From DATLGB01 sp963724135 (GTDB lineage Bacteria > Actinomycetota > Thermoleophilia > Solirubrobacterales > Solirubrobacteraceae): 64,000 nt of DNA. Shown here one piece after another: positions 1 to 9,767 of this stretch (within the stretch, counting starts at the first letter, position 1; each line of letters begins with the position of its first letter). The notes beneath the pieces are model-generated. The model had not been told where the DNA came from, ran no database searches, and saw only the letters and a program-made list of their open reading frames with translations. Location of the stretch: assembly GCA_963724135.1 (NCBI GenBank), contig CAVRTA010000006.1:124001-188000 (forward strand), written 5' to 3'. The translations under genes were made by a program, and so were the position numbers.

Positions 1-644
1 TGGACCTCGACCGCGTGCGGGACCTCCTGGCGCGTGCGCCGCAGGACCTGCTCGCGCACGAGCTCGGCGAGATAGATGTCCTCGCGCAGGTCCGAGACCT
101 CGCCGAGCGGGAAGTAGAACGGGCCCTGGGGCAGCTGCGAGACCAGGTGGGCGAGCAGCGGCTCGATGCCCGATTCCTTGCGCGCCGACACCGGGAAGAT
201 CTCGGCTTCGGGAGGTGCGAGCTCGGCGGTGGCCATCAGCGCCTCGGCGATGCCCGGAGGCTTGAGCCGGTCGACCTTGTTGACGGCGACTGTCACCGGC
301 GTCGACGCCCCGGCCAGGGCCTGGAAGATGAAGCGGTCGCCGGGGCCGCCGATGCTCTGAGCGTCGAGCACCACGAGCACGCCGTCGGAATCGGCCAGCT
401 CGGCCTCCACGCGGCGCTGCATCCGCGCGGTGAGGACGTCGCGCGGGCGCTGGACGCCGGGAAGGTCCGTCAGGACCACCTGCCATTCGTCCGGCACCGT
501 CGCGACGCCGCGGATCGCGCGGCGCGTCGTCTGCGGCTTGTCGGACACGATCGCGACCTTGCGCCCGACGACGGCGTTGACGAGCGTCGACTTGCCGACG
601 TTCGGGCGGCCGGCGAGCGCGATGAAGCCCGAGCGGGTCGTCAC
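1..644 (-). CDS. era: GTPase Era, 3' end cut by window edge
   Basis: Era is a GTPase that binds the 3' end of 16S rRNA through a C-terminal KH domain during 30S assembly. The translated reverse strand gives the G1 motif GRPNVGKSTL close to the N-terminus, the G2/effector region (SDKPQTTRRAI), G3 (DLPGVQ), G4 (NKVD) and a SARK-type G5 region, which is the complete G domain. The frame stays open to base 1, so the KH domain lies outside the window. The GTG at 644 is chosen because it puts the P-loop about 12 residues in, as in other Era proteins. A strong GC-rich hairpin separates it from the collagen-like gene upstream. Identity is secure; only the 3' end is missing. Confidence 0.95.
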   Translation of the reverse strand, partial: MTTRSGFIALAGRPNVGKSTLVNAVVGRKVAIVSDKPQTTRRAIRGVATVPDEWQVVLTDLPGVQRPRDVLTARMQRRVEAELADSDGVLVVLDAQSIGGPGDRFIFQALAGASTPVTVAVNKVDRLKPPGIAEALMATAELAPPEAEIFPVSARKESGIEPLLAHLVSQLPQGPFYFPLGEVSDLREDIYLAELVREQVLRRTRQEVPHAVEV

Positions 645-660
645 CGGTCCAGCATATGAA

Positions 661-686
661 CGGGGCGCGGCCGCGGCCGCGCCCCG
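661..686. terminator. GC-rich 26-bp perfect palindrome between the collagen-like gene and era
   Basis: Bases 661-673 (CGGGGCGCGGCCG) are the exact reverse complement of 674-686. The palindrome lies just past the stop of the reverse-strand collagen-like gene (697) and before the era start (644). Seen: the palindrome. Inferred: a transcription terminator or attenuator, which would uncouple era from the upstream gene. No long T run follows, so this is not a classical intrinsic terminator. Confidence 0.55.
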
Positions 687-696
687 TCCTGATGCG

Positions 697-1614
697 CTAG
701 TTCAGTGCCTCGCTGCGGAAGCGCAGGCTGTACGGACCTTCCTGCGTGTCCGGGTTCCCGTTGTCGATCCACAGGGCGAAGTCCGGCGGAGTCACCTGGA
801 GGGGTCCGCCGTGCGGACCCGAGGTGCATTCGCCGAAGAAGTCGATGTCGACCTCCTCGTCGTCGGCGAAATTGACCGTCGACGGCACCCCCTCCAGCGT
901 GAACGCTCCGATCCTGACCGTCCCGCCGCCGATGGGTCGGAGGAGGCGGAGGCGGACGTTGCCTGCGTAGCGTCCCGCTTCGCAGTCGATCTCAGCGGGC
1001 GTGGCCAGCTGGCCCTCGTAGAAGTCCTGGTCGCCCAGGCAGTGGAACGCGTTGACCGTGTAGTCCTCCACCGGCAGCTGGCCGAGATCGGATGCGCTCC
1101 CGGCGGCGTCGTTCTGCTCGAAGCCGTCGTCCGCGCACGCCGGCGTCGGCAGCGACCTGCAGATCAGCTCCTCGTCGGCGTCGAAGCCCTCCAGGTACTC
1201 GCCGTCCGCGCATGACCTGCCGGCGATGTTCGCCGCGCCGGCCGGACCCTGCGGCCCCTGCGCGCCGTCCGCTCCGGGCGGGCCGGCGGGACCCTGCGGC
1301 CCCTGCGCGCCGTCGGCACCGGGCGGGCCGGCGGGACCCTGCGGCCCCTGCGCGCCGTCGGCACCGGGCGGGCCGGCGGGACCCTGCGGCCCCGCATCGC
1401 CCTGCTCGCCCTGCTGGTTGAACACCAGCAGGCGCTCGTTGGACTTGCAGGTCTCGCCGTCGGCGAGGACGCGCACGGCACCCGAATTCTTGTGCACGCA
1501 CGAGCGGATGGTCCCGTCATCGCCCACCTGCGCGATCGCGAACGAACCCAGAGAAAGAGCAGCAACGGCTGCGGCGATCCCCACCGCGAGCCTGGAGCGC
1601 ACCAGCTTGATCAT
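697..1614 (-). CDS. exported collagen-like protein with Gly-X-Y repeats and a PPC-like C-terminal domain
   Basis: The 305-residue product has an N-terminal signal peptide (hydrophobic core about residues 10-27, cleavage near FAIA-Q). A short segment with two cysteines follows (IRSCVHKNSG ... CKSNE), then a collagen-like Gly-X-Y stretch at about 70-130 built on the 15-residue unit GPQGPAGPPGADGAQ. The roughly 165-residue C-terminal domain contains FEQNDAAGSA and DQDFYEG, which resemble the (Y/F)EPND ... DxDWY pattern of pre-peptidase C-terminal (PPC) domains. It is probably a secreted or surface trimeric fibre; function is unknown. The N-terminal Cys module recurs in the protein at 20962-21951. 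The gene lies 37 nt downstream of ybeY and upstream of era, an unusual place for a surface protein. Confidence 0.8.
   Translation of the reverse strand: MIKLVRSRLAVGIAAAVAALSLGSFAIAQVGDDGTIRSCVHKNSGAVRVLADGETCKSNERLLVFNQQGEQGDAGPQGPAGPPGADGAQGPQGPAGPPGADGAQGPQGPAGPPGADGAQGPQGPAGAANIAGRSCADGEYLEGFDADEELICRSLPTPACADDGFEQNDAAGSASDLGQLPVEDYTVNAFHCLGDQDFYEGQLATPAEIDCEAGRYAGNVRLRLLRPIGGGTVRIGAFTLEGVPSTVNFADDEEVDIDFFGECTSGPHGGPLQVTPPDFALWIDNGNPDTQEGPYSLRFRSEALN
1246..1394 (-). repeat. 45-bp tandem repeat encoding collagen-like triplets
   Basis: The 10-mer accctgcggc recurs at 1246, 1291, 1336 and 1381, giving an exact 45-bp period. The copies are almost identical, and each encodes five Gly-X-Y triplets. 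Near-identity at the DNA level suggests recent copy-number change by slippage or recombination. Confidence 0.9.
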
Positions 1615-1651
1615 CAGCGGCCTCCCGAGCCGGAGTGTTGTGCTGCGGACC

Positions 1652-2041
1652 CTATTGCGAAGCGAGGCCCGAAAGCAAGCTCGCCTGCAGCTCCAGCATC
1701 TCGCCCCCGTCGGTCTCGTGATCCATGCCGGCGAGGTGGAGCACGCCGTGGACCACGGCCTCCTCGAGGTCCTCGGTGTGCTCGGGGCAGATGACCACGT
1801 CGCCGAGCTCGCGCGGCCCGGCGGCCGGCCCGGTTTCGTCTACCGGGAACGAGAGGACGTCCGTGGGCCCCTGGTTGCCCCGCCAGCGCGCGTTGAGCTC
1901 GGCGATCCGCTCCGCGTCGACGAACGACACACCCACGTGGCCGTGGTCGACGCCCACCGCCGCCAGGGCCGCGGTCACGAGCTCCTCGACGCGCGCGGCC
2001 GGCAGCGCGTCGCCGTCGACGTCAAGCTCGACGCTTCGCAC
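1652..2041 (-). CDS. ybeY: endoribonuclease YbeY
   Basis: YbeY is a zinc-dependent endoribonuclease used in 16S rRNA 3'-end maturation and ribosome quality control. The 129-residue product carries the family signature HGVLHLAGMDH near the C-terminus, which supplies the three zinc-binding histidines, and the preceding region GPTDVLSFP is also typical. The GTG at 2041 (protein begins MRSVELDVDG) gives the normal YbeY length and overlaps the end of phoH by 20 nt. A longer open frame upstream only mirrors phoH and is not part of the gene. Order phoH-ybeY is the usual one in bacteria. Confidence 0.93.
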   Translation of the reverse strand: MRSVELDVDGDALPAARVEELVTAALAAVGVDHGHVGVSFVDAERIAELNARWRGNQGPTDVLSFPVDETGPAAGPRELGDVVICPEHTEDLEEAVVHGVLHLAGMDHETDGGEMLELQASLLSGLASQ

Positions 2042-2999
2042 TGTGGAGGTCGGTCGCCGACTGCTCCTCGTGGTCGGCGTAGGCCTGGACGATCCGCTGC
2101 ACGAGCTTGTGCCGGACGACGTCCGCGTTCCCGAAGCGGATGATCTCGACGCCCTCGACGGCCCGCAGGATCTCCGACACCTCGACCAGCCCCGAGCGCT
2201 GCTCGCGCGGCAGGTCGATCTGCGACACGTCCCCGTTGACCACCATCTTCGACCCGAACCCAAGCCGGGTCAGGAACATCTTCATCTGCTCCGGCGACGT
2301 GTTCTGGGCCTCGTCGAGGATTACAAAAGAATCATTAATCGTTCTACCGCGCATGAATGCGAGCGGGGCGACCTCGACGACGCCCTTCTCGAGGTGCGCG
2401 GTGACGCGCTCGGGGTCGAGCATGTCGTTCATCGCGTCGAACAGCGGGCGCAGGTAGGGGTCGACCTTGGCCATCATGTCGCCGGGCAGGAAGCCGAGGC
2501 GCTCACCGGCCTCGACGGCGGGCCGGGTGAGGATGATGCGGTTGACCTCGCGGCGGGCGAGCGCGGCGACCGCCATCGCGATGGCCAGGAACGTCTTGCC
2601 GGTGCCGGCGGGGCCGATGCCGAACGTGACCGTATGCTCGCGGATCGCGTCGACGTAGCGCTTCTGGTTGACCGATTTCGGCGCGACCCGGAGGTTGCGG
2701 TGGCGCCACACCACGTCCTCGAGGACCTGGCTCGGCGAGGCCGCCTGACCCAGCACGCTGGCCACCGACTCGACGGTGGCGGGCCCGAGCTCGTGGCCGC
2801 GATCGGCGAGCGAGCTCAGCTCGCGGATGACGGTCGCGCCGTTGGCGACCGCCTCGGCCTCGCCGTCCAGGGTGACGAGGTTGCCGCGCAGGAAGATCTC
2901 GCAGCCCAGCTGCTCCTCGAGCTCGCGCAGGACCCGGTCCTGCGAGCCCGCGAGCTCCGCGGCGACTTCGTTGGAGACCTCGAGCTGGCGGCGGGGCAC
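2022..2999 (-). CDS. phoH: PhoH family ATPase
   Basis: The 325-residue PhoH/PhoL-type P-loop ATPase belongs to the phoH-ybeY-era neighbourhood linked to rRNA processing. An N-terminal KH/R3H-like part (about residues 1-100) precedes the ATPase core. Walker A is GPAGTGKT, Walker B is FVILDEAQN, and the helicase-like region VNGDVSQIDLP follows. The GTG start shares one base with the TAG of yqeY (TAGTG), so the two are translationally coupled. The codons just before Walker B (bases 2321-2347) are strikingly AT-rich for this genome. Family assignment is certain; the physiological substrate of PhoH proteins is not settled. Confidence 0.94.
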   Translation of the reverse strand: MPRRQLEVSNEVAAELAGSQDRVLRELEEQLGCEIFLRGNLVTLDGEAEAVANGATVIRELSSLADRGHELGPATVESVASVLGQAASPSQVLEDVVWRHRNLRVAPKSVNQKRYVDAIREHTVTFGIGPAGTGKTFLAIAMAVAALARREVNRIILTRPAVEAGERLGFLPGDMMAKVDPYLRPLFDAMNDMLDPERVTAHLEKGVVEVAPLAFMRGRTINDSFVILDEAQNTSPEQMKMFLTRLGFGSKMVVNGDVSQIDLPREQRSGLVEVSEILRAVEGVEIIRFGNADVVRHKLVQRIVQAYADHEEQSATDLHSAKRRA

Positions 3000-3430
3000 T
3001 AAGCGGCCAGCTTCTCCTTGACGAGCGCCGACACCCGCGCGCCCTCGGCTCGCCCCTGCGCGGCGGCCATGGCGTGCTTGATCGCCGTCCCCATGTCGCG
3101 CGGCGACTGCGCGTTGGTCTCCTCGATCGCCGACTGCACGAGTGCCTCCAGCTCCGCGTCCGACAGCTGCTGCGGCAGGTAGCCGTCGATCAGCTCGCCC
3201 TCGGCGGCCTCCTTGGAGGCGAGGTCGTCGCGGCCCGCATCGCGGAAGGCGGTCTCGGCGTCGCGCCGTCGCTTGCGCTCGCGGCGCAGCACGGCCTGCT
3301 CGTCGGCGTCGCCCTCCTTGGCCGCCTTCTGGAGCTCGGCCAGGACGAGACGCAGGGCACCCACGCGCTCACGGTCGCCGGCCCGCATCGCGTCCTTGAC
3401 GTCCTCGTTGATCTGCTCGGCGACTGACAT
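2999..3430 (-). CDS. yqeY: GatB/YqeY domain protein
   Basis: The 143-residue YqeY protein is homologous to the helical tail domain of the amidotransferase subunit GatB. Visible family features are the N-terminal helix MSVAEQINEDVKDAM, the ALRLVLAELQ segment, the charged RRERKRRRDA stretch and GELIDGYLPQQLSD. The ATG at 3430 fits the family N-terminus, while an upstream extension in the same frame is low-complexity and unlikely to be translated. It heads the reverse unit yqeY-phoH-ybeY and diverges from the DUF192 gene across 49 bp. The exact role is unknown; a part in tRNA-dependent amidation is suggested by homology only. Confidence 0.88.
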   Translation of the reverse strand: MSVAEQINEDVKDAMRAGDRERVGALRLVLAELQKAAKEGDADEQAVLRRERKRRRDAETAFRDAGRDDLASKEAAEGELIDGYLPQQLSDAELEALVQSAIEETNAQSPRDMGTAIKHAMAAAQGRAEGARVSALVKEKLAA

Positions 3431-3479
3431 CAGGACCCAGGATAGGCGCGGAATGGACCTCGTCCGGCCTAGGAGAGGT

Positions 3480-3755
3480 ATGCGAGTGGTTCGAGCCGAC
3501 ACCTTCCGCCGGCGTGCGCGCGGCCTCGCCGGGCGCACCGGCATGCCGGCCGACGAGGCCCTCCTGATCCCCCGCTGCCGCAGCGTGCACACGTTCACCA
3601 TGCGCTTCGCGCTCGACCTCGTGTGGCTGCGCGACGACGGCCGCGTCGTCCGCGTCGACCGCGGCGTCCCCCCGCGGCGCCTGCGCACCTGCCTGCGCGC
3701 CCAGGCCGTGCTCGAGTGCCGCGCGGGCGAGGCCGACCGGTTCCTGCGGCCCTGA
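3480..3755 (+). CDS. DUF192 family protein
   Basis: The 91-residue DUF192 protein has family marks RARGLAGR near the N-terminus, the central VHTFTMRFALDLVWL (homologues have H-T-x-x-M-x-F-x-x-D-x-x-F/W) and a following VVRVDRGV strand. The ATG at 3480 is preceded directly by AGGAGAGG; an in-frame ATG at 3453 is an alternative. It has no signal peptide, unlike many family members, so it is probably cytoplasmic. It stands alone, with a hairpin overlapping its stop codon. The biochemical function of DUF192 is unknown. Confidence 0.8.
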   Translation: MRVVRADTFRRRARGLAGRTGMPADEALLIPRCRSVHTFTMRFALDLVWLRDDGRVVRVDRGVPPRRLRTCLRAQAVLECRAGEADRFLRP

Positions 3756-3794
3756 TGAATAACACCCTCACACAGGGTCCTAGTCATCAGGGCC
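3748..3794. terminator. nested inverted repeat between convergent genes
   Basis: GGCCCTGATGA (3748-3758) is the exact reverse complement of 3784-3794, with a second inverted repeat ACCCT/AGGGT (3764-3768, 3774-3778) inside. The left arm contains the TGA of the DUF192 gene, and the prmA stop lies 7 bp beyond the right arm. It is well placed as a bidirectional terminator for the two convergent genes. Confidence 0.7.
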
Positions 3795-3800
3795 GCGAAA

Positions 3801-4568
3801 TTATGCGCCCCCGAGCAGGAGCGCGGTCCAGCCCTCGGCGGAGCGGCGGTCGCCGACGGGGCGTCCGAAGGCCTCGATCACGGCGTCGGCCTCGTGGTCG
3901 AGCAGGCCGGACAGGAGCAGGTTGTCAGCGGCCACCGGGGCGATCTCGACGAGCAGCGGCTTGAGCAGGTTGGCGCAGATGGTCGGTGCGGACGGACCGC
4001 CCTGCTCGCGCAGGTTGACCTGGCCGACCTCGACCTCCACGCCGTTGACGGCCGCGTTGGCGCGCGTCGCCTCGACCGCGAGCGGGTCGTAGTCGACGGC
4101 GGTCACCGGCGCGAAACCGAGCTTCGCGGCCGCGATCGCCAGCACGCCGCTCCCGCAGCCCCAGTCGGCGAACCCGCCGGCCGGCTCCAGCGTCAGCAGC
4201 AACTCCAGGCACAGCCGCGTCGTGGCGTGCGCACCGGTGCCGAACGCCTGCCCCGGGTCGATGATGATGTCGCCGGACTCCCACGGCGGGGCGATCACCA
4301 GTGACCCGACGCGCACCGGGCGGTGCCACCGCTTCCAGCGCTCGTCCCAGTCGTCGGCGATCTCCTCGGAGCGCACCTCGACGAGCACCGCACCCGCCGC
4401 GGCCTCGAGCGCCGGCAGCGCGGGCAGCTCCCCGGGCGCGCCGTAGATCGCGTACTCGGTGAAGCCGTCGCCGTCGACCTCCTCGACGCCCGCCGGCGAC
4501 AGCTCGAGCAGCTCGGCGAGCACGACGCCCTCGTCGTCCCCGCGCACGCGCACCGACAGCCGGATCAC
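3801..4568 (-). CDS. prmA: ribosomal protein L11 methyltransferase
   Basis: PrmA trimethylates ribosomal protein L11 using S-adenosylmethionine. The 255-residue product has an N-terminal substrate-recognition domain of about 90 residues. The SAM-binding methyltransferase domain contains the PrmA hallmark DPGQAFGTGAHATTRLCL, motif I FADWGCGSGVLAIAAAKLG, the acidic VDYDPLAVEA and the NLLKPLL catalytic loop. The GTG start overlaps the dnaJ stop by 4 nt. A dnaJ-prmA pairing is common in bacteria. Confidence 0.95.
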   Translation of the reverse strand: MIRLSVRVRGDDEGVVLAELLELSPAGVEEVDGDGFTEYAIYGAPGELPALPALEAAAGAVLVEVRSEEIADDWDERWKRWHRPVRVGSLVIAPPWESGDIIIDPGQAFGTGAHATTRLCLELLLTLEPAGGFADWGCGSGVLAIAAAKLGFAPVTAVDYDPLAVEATRANAAVNGVEVEVGQVNLREQGGPSAPTICANLLKPLLVEIAPVAADNLLLSGLLDHEADAVIEAFGRPVGDRRSAEGWTALLLGGA

Positions 4569-5689
4569 CCGGCGAACAGCCGCCGCAGCTTGCCGACGAG
4601 CGACTCGTCGGACTTGAAGTCGTCCTCGGAGAACGACTCCGCCAGCTCCTCGAGCTGGCTGCGCTGCTGCTTGGTCAGCCTGCGCGGGATCGCGACGTTG
4701 ACCACGACGCGCAGATCGCCGCGGCCGCGCCGCTGCAGGGCCGGCAGGCCGGCACCGCGCACGACCTTGACCTCGCCCGGCTGCGTGCCCGGCGGAAGCT
4801 CGAGCTCGGTCTCGCCGTCGAGCGTCGGGACCGTCACCGTCACGCCGAGCGCGGCCCGCGGCGCCGGCACGTCGACCACCGTGACCAGGTCGTTGCCGTC
4901 GCGCAGGAAGCGCTCGTCCGGCCGCACGTGGACGTGGACGAAGAGGTCGCCCGGCGGTGCGCCCGCCTCGCCGGCGTGGCCGCGCCCCGCGACCCGGATG
5001 CGCTGGCCGTCGGCGATGCCCGGCGGGATGTCGAGCTCGAACTGCCGGTCCACGGCGACGACGCCCTCGCCGTCACACTCCGAGCACGGCGTCCGCGCGA
5101 TCCGGCCCTGCCCGCTGCACGCCCCGCAGACGCCGGTGCGGATCATCTGTCCCAGACCGGTGCGCATCACCTGCTGGAGCTGACCCGAGCCGCCGCACGT
5201 CTGACACGTCTCGATCGGCGTGCCGGGCTCGGCGCCGTTGCCGTGACAGTGGCCGCAGCGCTCGACGGCGTCGTAGTGGAGCTCGCGCTTGACGCCCTGC
5301 GCCGCCTCGACCAGATCGATGGCCACCTGGGCGGCCACGTCGGCCCCCTGCCGCGGCCCGCCCCGCCCGCCGAAGATCGAGCTCGATCCGAAGAACGCGC
5401 TGAACAGGTCGCCGAAGGAGCCGAAGTCCTCGAAGTGCGGGGCGTAGCCGCCCGTACGCAGCCCCTCGTGCCCGTACTGGTCGTACAGGCGCCGGCGCTC
5501 CGCATCCGAGAGCACCTCGTAGGCCTCGGCCAGCTCCTTGAAGCGGTCCTCGGCCGCGGGGTCGTCCGGGTTGGCGTCGGGGTGCAGCTGGCGTGCGAGC
5601 CGGCGGAACGACTTCTTGATCTCCGCCTCGCTCGCGGCCCGCTCGACGCCGAGCACCTCGTAGTAGTCGCGCTTCGCCGCCTCAGCCAC
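4565..5689 (-). CDS. dnaJ: chaperone DnaJ
   Basis: DnaJ is an Hsp40 co-chaperone that stimulates DnaK ATPase activity and delivers unfolded clients. The 374-residue type I architecture is complete: a J domain (residues 1-75) with the HPD tripeptide in LHPDANPDD, a G/F-rich linker with FFGSSSIFGG, and a cysteine-rich zinc domain with four CxxCxGxG-like repeats (CGHCHGNG, CQTCGGSG, CGACSGQG, CSECDGEG). Two C-terminal beta-sandwich substrate-binding domains follow. It starts at GTG 5689, 6 nt after hrcA, so hrcA-dnaJ-prmA forms one transcription unit. The hrcA linkage suggests heat-shock control. Confidence 0.97.
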   Translation of the reverse strand: MAEAAKRDYYEVLGVERAASEAEIKKSFRRLARQLHPDANPDDPAAEDRFKELAEAYEVLSDAERRRLYDQYGHEGLRTGGYAPHFEDFGSFGDLFSAFFGSSSIFGGRGGPRQGADVAAQVAIDLVEAAQGVKRELHYDAVERCGHCHGNGAEPGTPIETCQTCGGSGQLQQVMRTGLGQMIRTGVCGACSGQGRIARTPCSECDGEGVVAVDRQFELDIPPGIADGQRIRVAGRGHAGEAGAPPGDLFVHVHVRPDERFLRDGNDLVTVVDVPAPRAALGVTVTVPTLDGETELELPPGTQPGEVKVVRGAGLPALQRRGRGDLRVVVNVAIPRRLTKQQRSQLEELAESFSEDDFKSDESLVGKLRRLFAG

Positions 5690-5695
5690 AGTGGC

Positions 5696-6709
5696 TCACT
5701 CCGCCCACACATCCTCGACGAAGCGGCTGAGCTCGGCCGCGGCGGCGCGGACGGTGCCGATCATGACGGCGTAGTCCATGCGTGTGGGACCGACCACCGA
5801 GACGGTGCCGAGGTTGCGCGTGGGCAGCCCGTAGTTGGCGGCGACCATCGACATCGTGCGCAGCGCGGGCACGTCGTTCTCGGCGCCGATACGCACATAG
5901 ACGTCGCGCTGCGACAGGGCCTGCTGGAGCTGGCCGAGCAGGACGGCGCGGCGCTCGAGCACCTCCATCAGCTCGTGCAGCTGGCTGACGTCCTCGACGC
6001 GCTCCCCGGAGAACAGGCGGTGCGCGCCGTCGACGTACAGCGTCTGGTCGGCGGTCTCCTCGAGCTCCGTGACAGCCGGGGTCAGCGCCTGGACGAACGC
6101 GCGCTCGGTGCCGTCGAGCGCGGGGTCGGCGAGGCGCGCGCGCAGGGTCCGGGCGCCGAGCGGGCGCCCGGCGAGCTGCTCGTTGAGATACGAAGCGCCC
6201 CACGCAACGAGCCCGGAATCGACCGGGCGCTCGAATGTGAAGCCACGCTTGGAGACGCCCCCCGTCGAGGTGATCACCACGACCATGAGCACCTGCGGCT
6301 GGAGCAGCAGCAGCTCGACGTGGCGGATCGTCGCCGTCTGCAGCGGAGGCGCCGACACGATCGCCATCAGGTTGGTCAGCTGCGACAGCGTCTCGGTGGC
6401 GACGCGCATGGCGTCGTCGACCTCGCGCCGCACGAGGCGCATCTCGACCTTCGTGCGCGCCGGATCGGCAGGCAGCAGCTTGTCCACGAAGTAGCGGTAG
6501 CCGGCATCGGTGGGCACGCGCCCGGCCGAGGTGTGAGGGTGCGCGAGCAGCCCGAGCTCCTCGAGCACGGCGAGCTCGTTGCGGATCGTCGACGAGCTCG
6601 CCGCGACGTCGGGCTCGGCCGCCAGCGCCTTCGAGCCCACGGGCTGGCCGGTGGCGGCGTGGGCGTCCACCACCTTGCGCAGCAGGAGCTCCTGGCGCGG
6701 GGTCAGCAC
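5696..6709 (-). CDS. hrcA: heat-inducible transcription repressor HrcA
   Basis: HrcA represses chaperone operons by binding the CIRCE element. The product has an N-terminal winged-helix domain (LTPRQELLLRKVV ... SSSTIRNELAVLEELGLL), the conserved HTSAGRVPTDAGYRYFVD segment, and the C-terminal dimerisation region ending with GPTRMDYAVMIGTVRA. The GTG at 6709 (protein starting MLTPRQ) matches the usual HrcA N-terminus; a TTG at 6730 would add seven residues. I looked for a CIRCE palindrome (TTAGCACTC-N9-GAGTGCTAA) upstream and did not find one, so self-regulation cannot be shown here. Confidence 0.94.
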   Translation of the reverse strand: MLTPRQELLLRKVVDAHAATGQPVGSKALAAEPDVAASSSTIRNELAVLEELGLLAHPHTSAGRVPTDAGYRYFVDKLLPADPARTKVEMRLVRREVDDAMRVATETLSQLTNLMAIVSAPPLQTATIRHVELLLLQPQVLMVVVITSTGGVSKRGFTFERPVDSGLVAWGASYLNEQLAGRPLGARTLRARLADPALDGTERAFVQALTPAVTELEETADQTLYVDGAHRLFSGERVEDVSQLHELMEVLERRAVLLGQLQQALSQRDVYVRIGAENDVPALRTMSMVAANYGLPTRNLGTVSVVGPTRMDYAVMIGTVRAAAAELSRFVEDVWAE

Positions 6710-6873
6710 ACGCCCGAGTCTAGGTCGCAAGATTTGCGCGGGTAATGCGTTTGAAGCTGTGAATCAGGTCCCAACCCTGGCCCTTTCCGGGAGCCGGGGT
6801 GCAATGATTCGCGGCGCGGACGGTGCCGGCTCGGGAAAGACGTACAGGCGCCGTCGGGGCTGATCTACTTCGA

Positions 6874-7959
6874 ATGCGCGTGATGAGCAGGAAGCTCAAG
6901 GCACTGGCTGTGCTGAACATCGTCGGATGGGCGGTGGTCGCTCCCCTGCTCGTCGCCAGCCTCGTGCGCCCGCTGCTGGGGTTCGACGACTGGCCGGGCT
7001 CCAGGCTGCCCGAGCGCCAGCCCGCCGTCGCGCCGCTGGCCGACCTCGGCGGCGCCGGCACCCCGACCCCCGCGACAGAGCGGCCGCCGGCCGAGGACCG
7101 ACCCGGCACAACGGTCCGGCTGATCCCGGGGCCCGACAGCGGTCCCGCGACCGTGATCGCGCCATCGGGCGCCGTCATCACCCCGCCGGCGACCACGGGT
7201 GGCGGCCAGGGTGGCTCGGCCCCCATCACGATCGGCGGCCTCGGCATCTACTTCCCCGGCGTCGGGAACGTCCCCGGCGGACCGCGGACCGACCCGGCCC
7301 CGGGCAACGGCTCGGCGGTCGTGCCGACGCCCGAGCTCCCGCTTCCCGGCGGCGACGGCGGCGCGGGCAGCCTGACGCAGACCCCGGTGCGCCCCAGGCC
7401 GCCGGGCGGGGCCCCCTTTGAGGCCACCCCGCCGGTGACCGAGCCGGAGGTGCCGCTGCCCGAGCCGACGGTGACCCCCGCGCCCACGGAGCCGCCGGTG
7501 GAGACTCCTGTGCCCACGGAGACCCCCGCGCCCACCGAGACCCCGGTCGAGACGCCGACGCCCGAACCGACGGAGACGCCGGTCGAGACGCCGACCCCCG
7601 AACCGACGGAGACGCCGGTGGAGACACCGACCCCCGACGAGACGCCGACCGCCGAGCCGACCCCGGCCGACGGTGGCGGCGCGGCTCCACCCGTCATCCC
7701 CCCGGGCAACGCCCCCGACAAGGACGCTCCGAAGCCGGTGCCCGCGCAGCCGGTCGCCGACCGCCCGCCCAAGGTCGAGGTCCCAGCGCCCGAGGACGAC
7801 AGCAGCGACCCGGCTCCCCCTCCGCCGCCGCCGCCTGCGACGCCACCGCCGGCGGCGCCGGCGAAGACCGCTGCCCCGAAGCCGCAGGTCGTGCAGCAGG
7901 CGCCCGCGCAGACACAGGCGCCCGCGACAGCACCGTCGGTCGTGCCGCCGGGCAGCTAG
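6874..7959 (+). CDS. Pro/Thr-rich exported or membrane-anchored protein
   Basis: The product, about 360 residues, has one hydrophobic segment close to the N-terminus (ALAVLNIVGWAVVAPLLVASL), followed by a long low-complexity extracellular tail. The central part repeats ETPVETPTPEPT-like units (about bases 7500-7660), and the C-terminus is rich in Pro, Ala and Gln. No enzymatic domain is visible. The Pro/Thr composition resembles cell-wall-spanning stalk regions of actinobacterial surface proteins. In-frame ATG codons at 6874 and 6883 are both possible starts. Its stop lies 4 bp from the lepA stop, where CTAGTGCACTAG is a palindrome containing both stop codons. Confidence 0.65.
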   Translation: MRVMSRKLKALAVLNIVGWAVVAPLLVASLVRPLLGFDDWPGSRLPERQPAVAPLADLGGAGTPTPATERPPAEDRPGTTVRLIPGPDSGPATVIAPSGAVITPPATTGGGQGGSAPITIGGLGIYFPGVGNVPGGPRTDPAPGNGSAVVPTPELPLPGGDGGAGSLTQTPVRPRPPGGAPFEATPPVTEPEVPLPEPTVTPAPTEPPVETPVPTETPAPTETPVETPTPEPTETPVETPTPEPTETPVETPTPDETPTAEPTPADGGGAAPPVIPPGNAPDKDAPKPVPAQPVADRPPKVEVPAPEDDSSDPAPPPPPPPATPPPAAPAKTAAPKPQVVQQAPAQTQAPATAPSVVPPGS

Positions 7960-7963
7960 TGCA

Positions 7964-9760
<1,797 letters not shown>

Positions 9761-9767
9761 GGCCGGA

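Noticed and set aside
1246..1394. Regular repeats that look like a CRISPR array
   Set aside because: The period is 45 bp without unique spacers, the repeats are in frame, and they encode Gly-X-Y triplets. The same holds for 21310-21485.
4928..6745. A 605-codon open frame antisense to dnaJ and hrcA
   Set aside because: Same reason: antisense shadow with Arg/Ala/Val-rich low-complexity translation.
6710..6873. Search for a CIRCE operator upstream of hrcA
   Set aside because: No TTAGCACTC/GAGTGCTAA-type inverted repeat is present in the gap.
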